From an uncultured Clostridia bacterium (lineage in GTDB: Bacteria > Bacillota > Clostridia > TANB77 > CAG-508), in assembly GCA_934130085.1 (NCBI GenBank), contig CAKOXK010000001.1, positions 186,001-250,000 on the forward strand: DNA of 64,000 nucleotides. The letters are read 5' to 3'. The position numbers and the translations under genes were made by a program. Position 1 is the stretch's first letter. Each line of letters starts with the position of its first letter. Shown here piece after piece: positions 52,719 to 62,397 of this stretch. The notes under the pieces are model-generated. The model was not told the DNA's origin. It saw nothing but the letters and a program-made list of their open reading frames with translations, and made no database searches.

Positions 52719-54941
52719 ATGATAGCAGAAGTTATAATAGATAGTAGTGTAAAAAATCTTAATAGAATATTTGACTATGAAGTTCCAACTTTTTTAAATA
52801 TAAAAATTGGTTCTAGAGTTTTTGTGCCATTTGGCAATAAAAAAGATTTAGAGGAGGGAATTGTTGTTGGGCTAAAAGAAACCTCACCTTATCAAGTTAA
52901 GGAAATTGCTGCTCTTCAAAAAGAGCAGATTGCTGATGATTATATTGAACTTGCTAAGTGGATGGCGCACAGATATTTTTGTAATATTGCTGATTGCTTG
53001 AGGTTGATGCTACCACCAGGAAGAACTACTAAAAAAGTAGAAAATAGAATACAAGATAAAACTGTAAATTGTATTAGCTTACTTAAAACAAGAGAAGAAA
53101 TAGAAAGTGATATAGAAAATAAGATTATTAAATCAGATAGGCAAAAAGATGTACTAGAATTTATGCTTAATAATGATAGTGTGAGTTTAGAAGATATTGA
53201 ACTTTTTACAGATGCTACACCGGCGATCGTAAACACTCTTGTAAAAAAAGGCTACCTTGATAAAGTACCAACTAAAGTTGAAAGAAATCCATTTATAAAC
53301 AAAAACATTGAAAAATCTAAAGATTTAGAACTTACGAAAGAGCAGCAGATTGCATATTATAGTGTAAAAGACAATGGAGAATATCTCTTATATGGCGTAA
53401 CTGGCTCTGGGAAAACCGAAATATATTTGCAATTAATTGAAAAAACAATCTTAAAAGGAAAAAGTGCAATAATGCTTGTTCCAGAAATATCACTTACTCC
53501 TCAAACAGTTAATAGATTTGTTGCAAGATTTGGTGAAGAAAATATAGCAGTACTTCATAGCAAATTATCAGTAGGAGAGAGATATGATCAATGGAATAAG
53601 ATTGAAGAGGGAAGAGCAAAAATAGTAATAGGAGCAAGATCAGCTATATTTGCACCTGTTAAAAATTTAGGTTTAATTGTAATAGATGAAGAACATGATG
53701 AATCTTATGAATCGGAGCTTACTCCAAAATATGATGCAATAGAGGTTTCAGAATATATATCAAAAAACAAAAATATTCCATTAATTTTAGGAAGTGCAAC
53801 TCCAAGTATGAGAACATTTTACAAGGCAAAGCAAAATGAAATTAAATTGCTTACATTAAAAAAGAGAGCAAACGAAAGTACATTGCCAGAGGTAGAAATT
53901 GTTGATTTAAGAGAAGAGCTAGCAAATGGAAACAAATCAATGATTAGCAGAAAACTAAAAGAAGAGATTGAAAAAAATCTTAAAATAAAAAAGCAAACCA
54001 TACTCTTCTTAAATAGACGTGGATTTTCAACATTTGTTATGTGCAGAGATTGTGGATATACAGTAAAATGTAAAAGGTGTAACATTACACTAACATACCA
54101 TAAAAATGAAAATATGCTTAAATGTCATTATTGTGGTTATGAAGAAAGAGCAGTGAATATATGCCCTGAGTGTGGTAGCAAAAACATAAAATATTTTGGA
54201 GCTGGAACTCAGAAGTTAGAAGATGAAGTAAAAGAAATGTTTCCAGATGCAACTACAATTAGAATGGACGTTGATACAGTCACAAAGAAAAATTCACATG
54301 AGCAAATATTAGATAAATTTAGAAACGAGAACATTGATATTTTAATAGGAACTCAGATGGTTGTAAAAGGACATCATTTTCCAAATGTAACACTAGTAGG
54401 GGTGATAACCGCAGATACAAACATAAACTTAGGAGATTTCAGAGCAAATGAAAAAACCTTCCAAACATTAACTCAGGTTGCTGGAAGAGCTGGAAGAGAA
54501 AAAGATGAAAAAGGAAGAGTTATAATTCAAACATACAATCCAGAGAATTACTCTATAGAATATGCAAAATCTCAAGACTATGATTTATTTTATAACACAG
54601 AAATCACTATAAGAAAGCAGTTGAAATATCCGCCATTTTGCGATATAATACTTGTGAGTATGTCTGCAAAAGACCAAAGAGAATTACAAAATGTGGCAAA
54701 AAAACTACATTTTTATTTAAAGCAAAGAATTATAAACGAAAAATTTGGAGTACTTTTATATAGCCCAGTTCCAAATCCAATTGATAAAATAAAAGATAGA
54801 TACAGAATGAGAATTTTAATCAAGTGCAAATATGATGAGAGAATTAATAATTTAATGAATGATATGTTGATAGAATTCTACAAATTTAAAACAAAAACAT
54901 CAAGAGTATGTGTGGAACTAAACCCAAATAATATGTTATAA
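52719..54941 (+). CDS. priA: Primosomal protein N' (PriA helicase)
   Basis: A 740-residue replication-restart helicase. Walker A is GVTGSGKTEIY, the DEEH box is VIDEEHDESYE, and the zinc module runs through CRDCGYTVKCKRC, CHYCGYEE and CPECGS (about residues 445-490). The QVAGRAGR motif VI is present. Length is normal. Confidence 0.96.
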   Translation: MIAEVIIDSSVKNLNRIFDYEVPTFLNIKIGSRVFVPFGNKKDLEEGIVVGLKETSPYQVKEIAALQKEQIADDYIELAKWMAHRYFCNIADCLRLMLPPGRTTKKVENRIQDKTVNCISLLKTREEIESDIENKIIKSDRQKDVLEFMLNNDSVSLEDIELFTDATPAIVNTLVKKGYLDKVPTKVERNPFINKNIEKSKDLELTKEQQIAYYSVKDNGEYLLYGVTGSGKTEIYLQLIEKTILKGKSAIMLVPEISLTPQTVNRFVARFGEENIAVLHSKLSVGERYDQWNKIEEGRAKIVIGARSAIFAPVKNLGLIVIDEEHDESYESELTPKYDAIEVSEYISKNKNIPLILGSATPSMRTFYKAKQNEIKLLTLKKRANESTLPEVEIVDLREELANGNKSMISRKLKEEIEKNLKIKKQTILFLNRRGFSTFVMCRDCGYTVKCKRCNITLTYHKNENMLKCHYCGYEERAVNICPECGSKNIKYFGAGTQKLEDEVKEMFPDATTIRMDVDTVTKKNSHEQILDKFRNENIDILIGTQMVVKGHHFPNVTLVGVITADTNINLGDFRANEKTFQTLTQVAGRAGREKDEKGRVIIQTYNPENYSIEYAKSQDYDLFYNTEITIRKQLKYPPFCDIILVSMSAKDQRELQNVAKKLHFYLKQRIINEKFGVLLYSPVPNPIDKIKDRYRMRILIKCKYDERINNLMNDMLIEFYKFKTKTSRVCVELNPNNML

Positions 54942-55154
54942 ATCCACAATGAAACTATTTTTACAGAGTATGAAACTAAAAACTATATATCAGAAAATGC
55001 AAATCAAAGAGAAAAAATTAGAGAAATAACATCAGAAAAGGAATAAAAAAGGGCCAAAGAAACAGGTAATCATCAAGGAAATAGGTAATCAGAGTTATTG
55101 AAAAAATATATTATAGAAAGGAGTAAGTATAATATTATTATACGAGATTAAAAC

Positions 55155-55649
55155 ATGGCAATTAGAGAACTAAGATATGAAGGTGATGAAATCTTAAGAA
55201 AAAAATCCAGAATTGTTGAAAATTTTGATGACAAAATCAGAGAAATAGTAAAAGATATGGATGAAACTATGCATGAATCAAACGGTGTTGGTTTATCAGC
55301 TGTTCAAGTTGGAATATTAAAAAGAATAATTGTAATTGATACTTTATATGATGGAACACCATCGATAGTAATAATCAACCCAGAAATTGTAAAGGAAAAA
55401 GGTGAGCAAGAAGTTGAAGAAGGTTGTTTAAGCTTTCCAAATAAGTTTGCAAAGGTAGTTAGACCTAAAGAAGTCACAGTAAAAGGATATGATGAAAATG
55501 GCAAAGCAATAACTGTAAAGGGAAAAGACCTTCTAGCACAAGCATTATGCCATGAAATAGACCATTTAAATGGTGTGTTATTTGTTGATAGAATGGAACC
55601 AGGCACAATGGAGTATATAGATAATGATAATAGCAACGAAAAAGAATAA
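55155..55649 (+). CDS. def: Peptide deformylase
   Basis: A 164-residue metalloenzyme that removes the N-formyl group. Motif 1 is GVGLSAVQ (44-51), motif 2 EEGCLSFP with C91, and motif 3 HEIDH (H133, E134, H137). No SD lies close to the ATG; AAAGGAG is about 30 bases away, so initiation may be weak. It precedes fmt. Confidence 0.95.
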   Translation: MAIRELRYEGDEILRKKSRIVENFDDKIREIVKDMDETMHESNGVGLSAVQVGILKRIIVIDTLYDGTPSIVIINPEIVKEKGEQEVEEGCLSFPNKFAKVVRPKEVTVKGYDENGKAITVKGKDLLAQALCHEIDHLNGVLFVDRMEPGTMEYIDNDNSNEKE

Positions 55650-55677
55650 AAATGAAAAATAATGGGAGGCTTTTATA

Positions 55678-56706
55678 TTGAAAATTGTTTTTATGGGAAC
55701 CCCTGATTTTGCAAGAGAATCACTAGAGGCGTTATATAATACAAAAAATGAGATAGAACTTGTGGTAACTAACCCCGATAGAAAAAAAGGAAGAGGGATG
55801 AAGGTTATTGAATCACCTGTTAAAGAATTTGCTAAAGAAAAGCAAATTAACATTTCACAACCTGAAAAAGTGAAAAACAACCAAGAATTTATAAATCAAT
55901 TAAGAGAACTTGAACCTGACTTACTTGTTGTTGTGGCTTATGGAAAGATATTACCTAAAGAAGTACTTGATATACCAAAATATGGAGCGATTAATGTGCA
56001 TGGCTCATTATTACCAAAATATAGAGGAGCAGCTCCAATTCAGTGGGCAATAATAAACGGTGAAAAAGAAACTGGAGTTACAACTATGTTTATGGATGTT
56101 GGAATGGATACAGGAGACATGATTTTAAAAGAGAAGGTATCTATTTCAGATGACGAAACAACAGGAGAGCTTTGGCAAAGATTATCAAAAATCGGAGGAG
56201 AGCTTTTAGTAAGAACAGTAGAAAAAATTGAAGAAGCAGCAAAAAATATTGAAAAAGATAAACAAGAAGGTATAAAGGAATTAATAAAACAAGAGCTTCA
56301 TGTAGAAAAGCAAGGAAACGATTACACTTTAGCACCAATGCTAGAAAAAGAAATGTCAAAAATAGATTGGAATAAAGATGCAAAAACGCTAAAGAATTTA
56401 ATAAGAGGACTTGACCCAATAATGGGAACATATACTTTTTACAATGGCAAAAAAATAAAAATATGGAAAGCAGATGTTGCCAGTGATATCAATTGTAATG
56501 AAAATGCAGAGCTTAATAATTTAAAAGATTATAAAAATGGTGAAATAATTATTGCAGATAAGAAAAAAGGTTTATATGTGAAAACTGGAAATAATACTAT
56601 TTTATCAATACTTGAATTACAGGCAGAAAATTCAAAAAGAATGAATGTAAAAGAATTCCTAAATGGAAATAATATAAAAGAAAAAGATATATTTAAAGAT
56701 TGCTAA
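55678..56706 (+). CDS. fmt: Methionyl-tRNA formyltransferase
   Basis: A 342-residue enzyme. The N-terminal formyltransferase fold has VFMGTPDFA, the catalytic VHGSLLPKYRGAAPIQWAI (Asn-His-Asp region) and MFMDVGMDTGDMI. It is somewhat longer than usual because of Lys/Glu- and Asn-rich segments at about 180-205 and 265-290. It starts at TTG, 7 bases after GGGAGGC. Confidence 0.94.
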   Translation: MKIVFMGTPDFARESLEALYNTKNEIELVVTNPDRKKGRGMKVIESPVKEFAKEKQINISQPEKVKNNQEFINQLRELEPDLLVVVAYGKILPKEVLDIPKYGAINVHGSLLPKYRGAAPIQWAIINGEKETGVTTMFMDVGMDTGDMILKEKVSISDDETTGELWQRLSKIGGELLVRTVEKIEEAAKNIEKDKQEGIKELIKQELHVEKQGNDYTLAPMLEKEMSKIDWNKDAKTLKNLIRGLDPIMGTYTFYNGKKIKIWKADVASDINCNENAELNNLKDYKNGEIIIADKKKGLYVKTGNNTILSILELQAENSKRMNVKEFLNGNNIKEKDIFKDC

Positions 56707-56721
56707 AATTTTTGAAACAAA

Positions 56722-56865
56722 AAAAGATTTAATATTATATTGTTTTTCAATGTCTTGTTCGTTTCTTTCTTCGTTAGTCGAAGACAACTGTAGGAAGAAA
56801 GAAACATTCGCGCTACGCTTGATCGCTAAACGCGACATTTTAAACAATATAATATTAAATCTTTT
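56722..56865. repeat. Fold-back repeat family 1, full copy
   Basis: A 144-bp element with perfect 24-bp terminal inverted repeats (56722-56745 and 56842-56865). The middle contains TTGTTCGTTTCTTTCTTCGT and GAAGAAAGAAACATTCGCGC, matching the copy at 37230. It lies between convergent genes and may also terminate transcription. Confidence 0.8.
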
Positions 56866-56892
56866 ATTCATATAAAATTGAGTATGCTTACC

Positions 56893-57573
56893 TTAAAGGT
56901 AAGCATTTAATTTTTGCATATTTTCTCTTTGGAAATCATTAAACTTTATAAGTAAATCTTTAGTATCTTTGGAAATTTCAACTTCACTGTTTAAAATTTT
57001 TTGGCACTTTATAATTCCCATCAAAGTACCTTGAAGCATCATATCAGCGACATGAGAACTTGATTTGTCTTTCAATGTATTTGTTTTAACACCTAAAAGT
57101 CCCATCATTTTTAGCTTAATAGAAACACATGAAGGAATTTCACCATATCTTTCAAATCTCTGATTAATTTGCAAGATAATATTAGAGTATTGAGAATAGA
57201 TTGCAACTAATGTCTTTTTCATTTCATTATCACAAATAATATTTGCCAAATAAGAGATATTGCACATTGCAAGTTGACAAACTTCACTTATTTCATTTAA
57301 AACAATTACATCTAAAGAGTGGTTCTCAGTAGATTTTGTACTGTTCTTTGAAACATTTAAAGCATTATTGTCAGTGTTAGAGTTATTAGTTGTGCCAGTA
57401 TTTGAAGCATCTGATGAAATGCTTGGATGTTCAGCCTCACTATTAGATCCTTCAGAACTAATTGTATCATTAGAAGAAGAGTTTGATTTCTTATTTTCTT
57501 TTGAATCCAAAGGGCTGATTTTATTGTTATTTTTGAGCAAGGTGTCTTGGATATTTTTATCATCTTTATTCAT
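56893..57573 (-). CDS. Unrecognised protein with acidic low-complexity N-terminus and helical C-terminus
   Basis: A 226-residue protein if translation begins at MNKDDKNIQD (57573), which has AAAGGA upstream; a longer frame reaches 57639. The first 90 residues are Ser/Asn/Asp-rich low complexity. The rest is a helical domain (EISEVCQLAMCNISYLANII, AIYSQYSNIILQINQRFERYG, GTLMGIIKCQKILN) that could be a four-helix bundle of the ferritin-like kind, though no iron ligands are obvious. No firm family. Confidence 0.65.
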   Translation of the reverse strand: MNKDDKNIQDTLLKNNNKISPLDSKENKKSNSSSNDTISSEGSNSEAEHPSISSDASNTGTTNNSNTDNNALNVSKNSTKSTENHSLDVIVLNEISEVCQLAMCNISYLANIICDNEMKKTLVAIYSQYSNIILQINQRFERYGEIPSCVSIKLKMMGLLGVKTNTLKDKSSSHVADMMLQGTLMGIIKCQKILNSEVEISKDTKDLLIKFNDFQRENMQKLNAYL

Positions 57574-57795
57574 AAATTCAAAATTCCTTTCAAAATTTCT
57601 TAATATAGTTTGTCCAAAAATTAGGTATATATGTATCAAATAAAGTTATAATAATGGTATAAAAAATGACGAAAAATAGTTTAAAATTAAACATCTGTAG
57701 TACTCTGTTTTTTCTATATGAATAGTTAGAATAACGGATATTTTATAACTAAATATGGACTAAAATATGTAAATTTATAACATAGATATTTTTTG

Positions 57796-57824
57796 TTGAA
57801 AATTTGCTATTTTCTTGCTATAAT
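57796..57824 (+). promoter_or_regulatory. Promoter of addA
   Basis: TTGAAA (57796-57801), 17-bp spacer, perfect TATAAT (57819-57824). It shows that addA is transcribed on its own. Confidence 0.7.
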
Positions 57825-57859
57825 TTGCACATAAGAAAACAATGAAAAGAGATTAATAA

Positions 57860-60800
57860 ATGAATTGGACTAAAGAACAAAAACAAGCGATTGAAAATAA
57901 AAATGCAAATATTTTAGTTGCAGCAGCTGCGGGATCTGGAAAAACAACGGTACTTGTATCAAGAATTATCAACAAGGTAATTGTTGATAATGTGGATATT
58001 GACAAGTTACTAGTAGTAACTTTTACCAATGCAGCTGCTTCAGAAATGAAGGAAAAACTATTAAATAAACTGTATGAGGCAATTGACAAAGAACCCAATA
58101 ATAAGAATTTACAGAGGCAAATTAATCTAATAAATCGCGCTCACATTTCAACTATTCATTCATTTTGTCTTGACGTTATAAGAAATAATTTTTTTGAGCT
58201 TGGAATAAGTGCTAACTTTAGGGTTGGTGATGAAACCGAAATTGAAATAATGAAAGAGGAAGCCATTGAAAAGGTATTTGAAGATAATTATGAAAGTGAA
58301 AATGAGGACTTTCAGCTTTTGCTAAATATGTATACAAGCTATAAAGATGACAAACCTCTAAAAGACATTATTTTAAAAATGTATGATTTTATTGCAAGTA
58401 TACCATTTCCAGAAAAGTGGCTTGATGATGCAATAAAAGACTATGATATAAAAGAAAAAGATTTCTCAGATACAAAGTGGGGAAAGATAATAATTGATTA
58501 TACTAAGAGTACAATTGAAGGATATTTAAAAAATCTTGAACAAGCAAAAAAGACGCTAGAAGGAAACCAAAATCTGATTGATTTTTATGAGAATATAAAA
58601 AAAGAGATAGTGTTTTATCAGACAATTGATTATTCAAGCTGGGACAAAATTTTCTTTCAAATTAATTCAAAGGAGAAGAATGATTGGCCAAGAAAATCAA
58701 AATTAGATGAATATGAGAAAGAGCTAAAAGAAAAAGCTAAAAAAATTAGAGATTCGGTAAAAAATGATTTTGAGAAAAAGCTTTTGAAATTATATAGCTA
58801 CAGTTCAGATGATGCAATTCTTGATATAACATCAATGAAAAAGATTTTAATAATAATTCAGAAACTTCTAAATGAATTTAAAACTGAATTTACGGATAGA
58901 AAAAGAGAAAAAAATGTAGTTGATTTTTCAGATATTGAACATCTAGCATTAAAATTACTTATAAATGAAGATGGAACAAAAACTGAGATTGCTAAAAAAT
59001 ATGATTTTGAAGAAATAATGTGTGATGAGTATCAAGATAGCAATTTAGTTCAAGAACAAATCTTAAAAAGTGTTTCAAATGGCTATAATATTTTCATGGT
59101 TGGAGATGTTAAGCAAAGTATTTACAGGTTCAGAGAAGCAAGACCAGACTTATTTCTAAATAAATATGAAATGTACAAGCCTGCAAATGGTACAGAAAAA
59201 GAATTAAAAGATGATACCAAAATTTTATTATACAAAAACTTTAGAAGTAGAGAAAATGTAGTTGATTTCGTAAATACTGTTTTTCAAAGCATTATGAGCA
59301 AAGAGCTTGGAGAGATAGACTATACGAAAAATGAGTACTTAAATTTTGCAGCAAGTTTTGATGAACCAAAAATTGATTGTAGGACTGAAATATATGTTAT
59401 AGAAACAGAAAATCAAGAAATTGAAGAAGATACATCTAAAAATATAAAAGATGTTGAAAGCTCAGAAAATACTATTGGGGCATTCTCTAATATAGCTAAA
59501 GTTCAAGAAAATATGGCTGGAGAAAATGTAAAAGAGAAGAATGATGAAAATACGAAAGCAAGGATTGAAAAAAATACAAAAGAAAAGATTGATGAAGAGA
59601 TTGAGAATGATGATGAAATAGCAGTAGACAAGGCTGTTTTAGAAGCAAGGCTGATTGCAAAAAAAATAAAAGAACTAAATCAACAGGGAATAGAATATAA
59701 AGACATTGCAATCTTGCTAAGGAGCCCAAGTGTAACTGCTCCAGTATATGAAAAAGAACTAACAGAAGAGGGAATACCAATATTCACAGATACATCAGAA
59801 GATTATTTAAGTTCAATAGAAATTGACACAATAATGTCATTACTAAAAATTATAGATAATCCATTACAAGATATACCTCTTGTAACTGTTATGAGATCTG
59901 TAATAGGAGGATTTTCTGACAATGAATTAATTGAAATTAGGTTACATAAAAATGTTGGAGCTTATTATTACGCAGTAAAATCAGTTCTAGAAGATAAGGA
60001 AGAATCAGAGCTTAAATGGAAAGTGCAAGAGTTTGCACAATTAATAGATGAATTCAGAAAAGTTGAAAAGGAACTTCCACTTGATGAGTTTATATGGAAA
60101 ATTTATTCTGAAACCGGATATTATCATTATGTGAGATTAATGCCTAATGGTAAGTTGAGACAAGCTAACTTGAGAAAATTATTCGAAAAAGCAAAAGAAT
60201 ATGAAAAAATTAGTTTCAAGGGCATATTCAATTTTATAACATTTATTGAAAAGGTAGCAAGCAAAAAATCATCAGGATTTACAGAAGCCAAAATAATTGG
60301 TGAAAATGATAATGTAGTAAGAATAATGAGTATTCATAAAAGTAAAGGTCTCGAATTTCCTATATGCATAATAGGAAATGCCGGAAAAAGGTTTAATCTA
60401 AAAGATATGCAAGACAAAATAATATATGACCAAGATGTGGGAATCGGGGTTAATTTTATAGACAAAAAAGCATTAATAGAATATCCAACCCTAACAAAGC
60501 AAGCAATAAATTTGAAAGCAAGAAAAGAAATGATATCAGAGGAAATGAGGGTTTTATATGTTGCACTAACTAGAGCAAAGGAAAAACTAATAATTGTAGG
60601 GTGCGATAAAAAAGCAAAAGAAAATATTGAGAAGATATCGTCTCAAATTCAAAGTTATTATCCAGTAGAAAAACCAGAGAAAATAAATCCAAGCTTAGTT
60701 GAAAAGTACATCAGATATCTAGATTGGATTGAACTTGTATTAGAGTTTTCAGAAGGATTCAAAGAGCAAAATGTAAAATTTGAAATCGTAAATAAAGAAA

Positions 60801-61621
60801 GTTTGAAGAATGAAGAAAAAGAGGAAAAAAGCAATGAAAAGACTTTATTAGATCAAGACTTAAATAAATATGATAAAGAAAAATATAAAAAAGTTGATGA
60901 ATTACTAACTTGGAAATATCCAAAAGAAACATCAGAAGATATACCGGGAAAGACCTCAGTAACAGCATTAAAAAATCAAGCAATGAAAATAAATAAAGAC
61001 GGCAAACTAGAAATTATCAGTGAAAACATAAATAAAGATGTAACTAGTGCAAATATTAATAATGATAATTTAAAAGATGAAAATGAAATAGAAAAAAGTA
61101 ATATAAATAACAATACAAATATAAAAAAATTTATATTAGATGAAAAAGACGAAAAATTAAAAGCTAATGAAAAAGGAAGCTTAATTCATTTAATAATGCA
61201 AAAGATAGAAAATTGTAATATAGAAGAAACAATAGAGAAGCTTACAGTAACAGAAAAAGAAAAGAAGTTCTTGCTAGAAAATAAGAGTATAATTGAAAGC
61301 TATATAAAATCAGACTTATTTAAAGAATTACAGGAAGCTAAGGAAATACACAAAGAAGAAGCATTCTATATGAATGTAAAATACAAACATTCTGATGTTT
61401 TAGTACAGGGAGTAATTGATTTATACTACATAAACAAAAATGATGAACTAATATTAGTAGACTATAAGACAGATAAAAACATAAATGACGAAATTTTAAA
61501 AGAAAGATATCAAAATCAGTTATTAATGTATAAAACAGCACTAGAAAAATCATTAAAAAGAAAAGTGGATAAAACATATATATATTCAACGGAATTAAAT
61601 AAAGAAGTTAAAATTTATTAG
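57860..61621 (+). CDS. addA: ATP-dependent helicase/nuclease AddA
   Basis: A 1253-residue UvrD-type helicase with a C-terminal RecB nuclease. Walker A is AAAAGSGKTTVLVSRI (17-32), Walker B CDEYQDSN, and motif VI LYVALTRAKEKL. The nuclease reads GVIDLYYINKNDELILVDYKTDK, with the key Asp and DYK residues. Two low-complexity inserts, about residues 518-590 and about 1050-1090, are rich in Asn, Lys and Glu. AddB, normally encoded just upstream, is absent from the window. Confidence 0.95.
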   Translation: MNWTKEQKQAIENKNANILVAAAAGSGKTTVLVSRIINKVIVDNVDIDKLLVVTFTNAAASEMKEKLLNKLYEAIDKEPNNKNLQRQINLINRAHISTIHSFCLDVIRNNFFELGISANFRVGDETEIEIMKEEAIEKVFEDNYESENEDFQLLLNMYTSYKDDKPLKDIILKMYDFIASIPFPEKWLDDAIKDYDIKEKDFSDTKWGKIIIDYTKSTIEGYLKNLEQAKKTLEGNQNLIDFYENIKKEIVFYQTIDYSSWDKIFFQINSKEKNDWPRKSKLDEYEKELKEKAKKIRDSVKNDFEKKLLKLYSYSSDDAILDITSMKKILIIIQKLLNEFKTEFTDRKREKNVVDFSDIEHLALKLLINEDGTKTEIAKKYDFEEIMCDEYQDSNLVQEQILKSVSNGYNIFMVGDVKQSIYRFREARPDLFLNKYEMYKPANGTEKELKDDTKILLYKNFRSRENVVDFVNTVFQSIMSKELGEIDYTKNEYLNFAASFDEPKIDCRTEIYVIETENQEIEEDTSKNIKDVESSENTIGAFSNIAKVQENMAGENVKEKNDENTKARIEKNTKEKIDEEIENDDEIAVDKAVLEARLIAKKIKELNQQGIEYKDIAILLRSPSVTAPVYEKELTEEGIPIFTDTSEDYLSSIEIDTIMSLLKIIDNPLQDIPLVTVMRSVIGGFSDNELIEIRLHKNVGAYYYAVKSVLEDKEESELKWKVQEFAQLIDEFRKVEKELPLDEFIWKIYSETGYYHYVRLMPNGKLRQANLRKLFEKAKEYEKISFKGIFNFITFIEKVASKKSSGFTEAKIIGENDNVVRIMSIHKSKGLEFPICIIGNAGKRFNLKDMQDKIIYDQDVGIGVNFIDKKALIEYPTLTKQAINLKARKEMISEEMRVLYVALTRAKEKLIIVGCDKKAKENIEKISSQIQSYYPVEKPEKINPSLVEKYIRYLDWIELVLEFSEGFKEQNVKFEIVNKESLKNEEKEEKSNEKTLLDQDLNKYDKEKYKKVDELLTWKYPKETSEDIPGKTSVTALKNQAMKINKDGKLEIISENINKDVTSANINNDNLKDENEIEKSNINNNTNIKKFILDEKDEKLKANEKGSLIHLIMQKIENCNIEETIEKLTVTEKEKKFLLENKSIIESYIKSDLFKELQEAKEIHKEEAFYMNVKYKHSDVLVQGVIDLYYINKNDELILVDYKTDKNINDEILKERYQNQLLMYKTALEKSLKRKVDKTYIYSTELNKEVKIY

Positions 61622-61745
61622 AATTTAAAAGCAAAATTAAGAGAAAAAAATTAATTTAAGTGTATGATGATTTATCAGTTATATTCGGGTTTAAAAAAAT
61701 TATATGAACAGACAAGAATTAAAACCAAAATAAGAAAGGAAAAAA

Positions 61746-61982
61746 ATGAGGATAGACAAATTTCTAAAGGTTACAAAAATAATAAAAAGAAGAACAGTAG
61801 CCAACGAAGCGGCAGATAACGGAAGAATAAGTGCGAATGGTAGAGTAGTGAAACCAAGCTATGAAGTGAAAGTAGGAGACATAATTGAAATAAAATTTGG
61901 TAACACAACCTCAAGATTTCAAGTAATAGCCATACCAAAAGGTCAAAGCGCCATACTAGACCAAACTGTAAAAATGTTGTAA
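61746..61982 (+). CDS. rqcP: S4-domain RNA-binding protein RqcP (YabO)
   Basis: A 78-residue S4 protein, [20 protein letters not shown] then [18 protein letters not shown], as in RqcP, which works with RqcH to add C-terminal Ala tails to stalled nascent chains. In Bacillus yabP, yabQ and divIC follow; here a tRNA and ylbJ do. SD AGAAAGGA. Confidence 0.9.
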   Translation: MRIDKFLKVTKIIKRRTVANEAADNGRISANGRVVKPSYEVKVGDIIEIKFGNTTSRFQVIAIPKGQSAILDQTVKML

Positions 61983-62021
61983 AGAATAGAGCGTAGCAAG
62001 GAAAAGATCAAAAAGTTGGTT

Positions 62022-62068
62022 GTTAAGTAAAAATATAAATGCAATCCTGTAAAGTAAATGCAACTTGT
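62022..62068 (+). repeat. Dispersed repeat family 2, copy 3
   Basis: A 47-bp copy (GTTAAGTAAAAATATAAATG...) followed 14 bases later by a second, shorter copy in the same orientation. Confidence 0.7.
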
Positions 62069-62082
62069 AAAAAAATTAGTAC

Positions 62083-62120
62083 GTCAAGTAAAAAATTAAA
62101 TGCGATTCTGCAAGGTAAAG
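62083..62120 (+). repeat. Dispersed repeat family 2, copy 4
   Basis: A 38-bp copy, GTCAAGTAAAAAATTAAATG then CGATTCTGCAAGGTAAAG; the last part (ATGCAACTTGT) is missing. It is 75 bases before the tRNA gene. Confidence 0.7.
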
Positions 62121-62151
62121 AAAGCTATTAAAAGAAAAATGTGAAAATTGG

Positions 62152-62180
62152 TTGACAATGCAAAAATAATTTTGTATAAT
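62152..62180 (+). promoter_or_regulatory. Consensus promoter of the tRNA gene
   Basis: Perfect TTGACA (62152-62157), 17-bp spacer and perfect TATAAT (62175-62180), the strongest promoter in the window. Confidence 0.85.
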
Positions 62181-62194
62181 AAACATTGTCAAAC

Positions 62195-62271
62195 GGCGAT
62201 GTAGCTCAGTTGGCTAGAGCATTCGGTTCATACCCGAAGTGTCAAGAGTTCGAATCTCCTCATCGCTACCA
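62195..62271 (+). tRNA. tRNA-Met (CAT), elongator type
   Basis: A 77-nt cloverleaf with encoded CCA. D stem GCTC/GAGC, anticodon stem TTCGG/CCGAA with loop TTCATAC, five-base variable loop GTGTC, and T loop TTCGAAT. The acceptor GGCGATG pairs with CATCGCT, with G1-U72, so it is not an initiator (C1-A72). The T stem AAGAG/CTCCT has one A-C mismatch. A lysidine-modified tRNA-Ile2 with the same anticodon cannot be excluded fully. Confidence 0.92.
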
Positions 62272-62283
62272 ATATAAAAAATC

Positions 62284-62317
62284 AAAACAGTATAGATTAA
62301 TGTCTATACTGTTTTTT
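62284..62317 (+). terminator. Terminator of the tRNA gene
   Basis: A perfect 13-bp stem AAAACAGTATAGA/TCTATACTGTTTT (62284-62296 with 62303-62315) ending in a T6 run. Confidence 0.9.
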
Positions 62318-62397
62318 GCTTTACTGATACAAACTATAAAAGGCAATGTAGAAAAAGCTAAGCTGTACAAGAAGAAATTTATTAAATAGAACTTTAA

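Noticed and set aside
62186..62389. An open frame across the tRNA
   Set aside because: It reads through the tRNA and its terminator, so it is not a protein gene.
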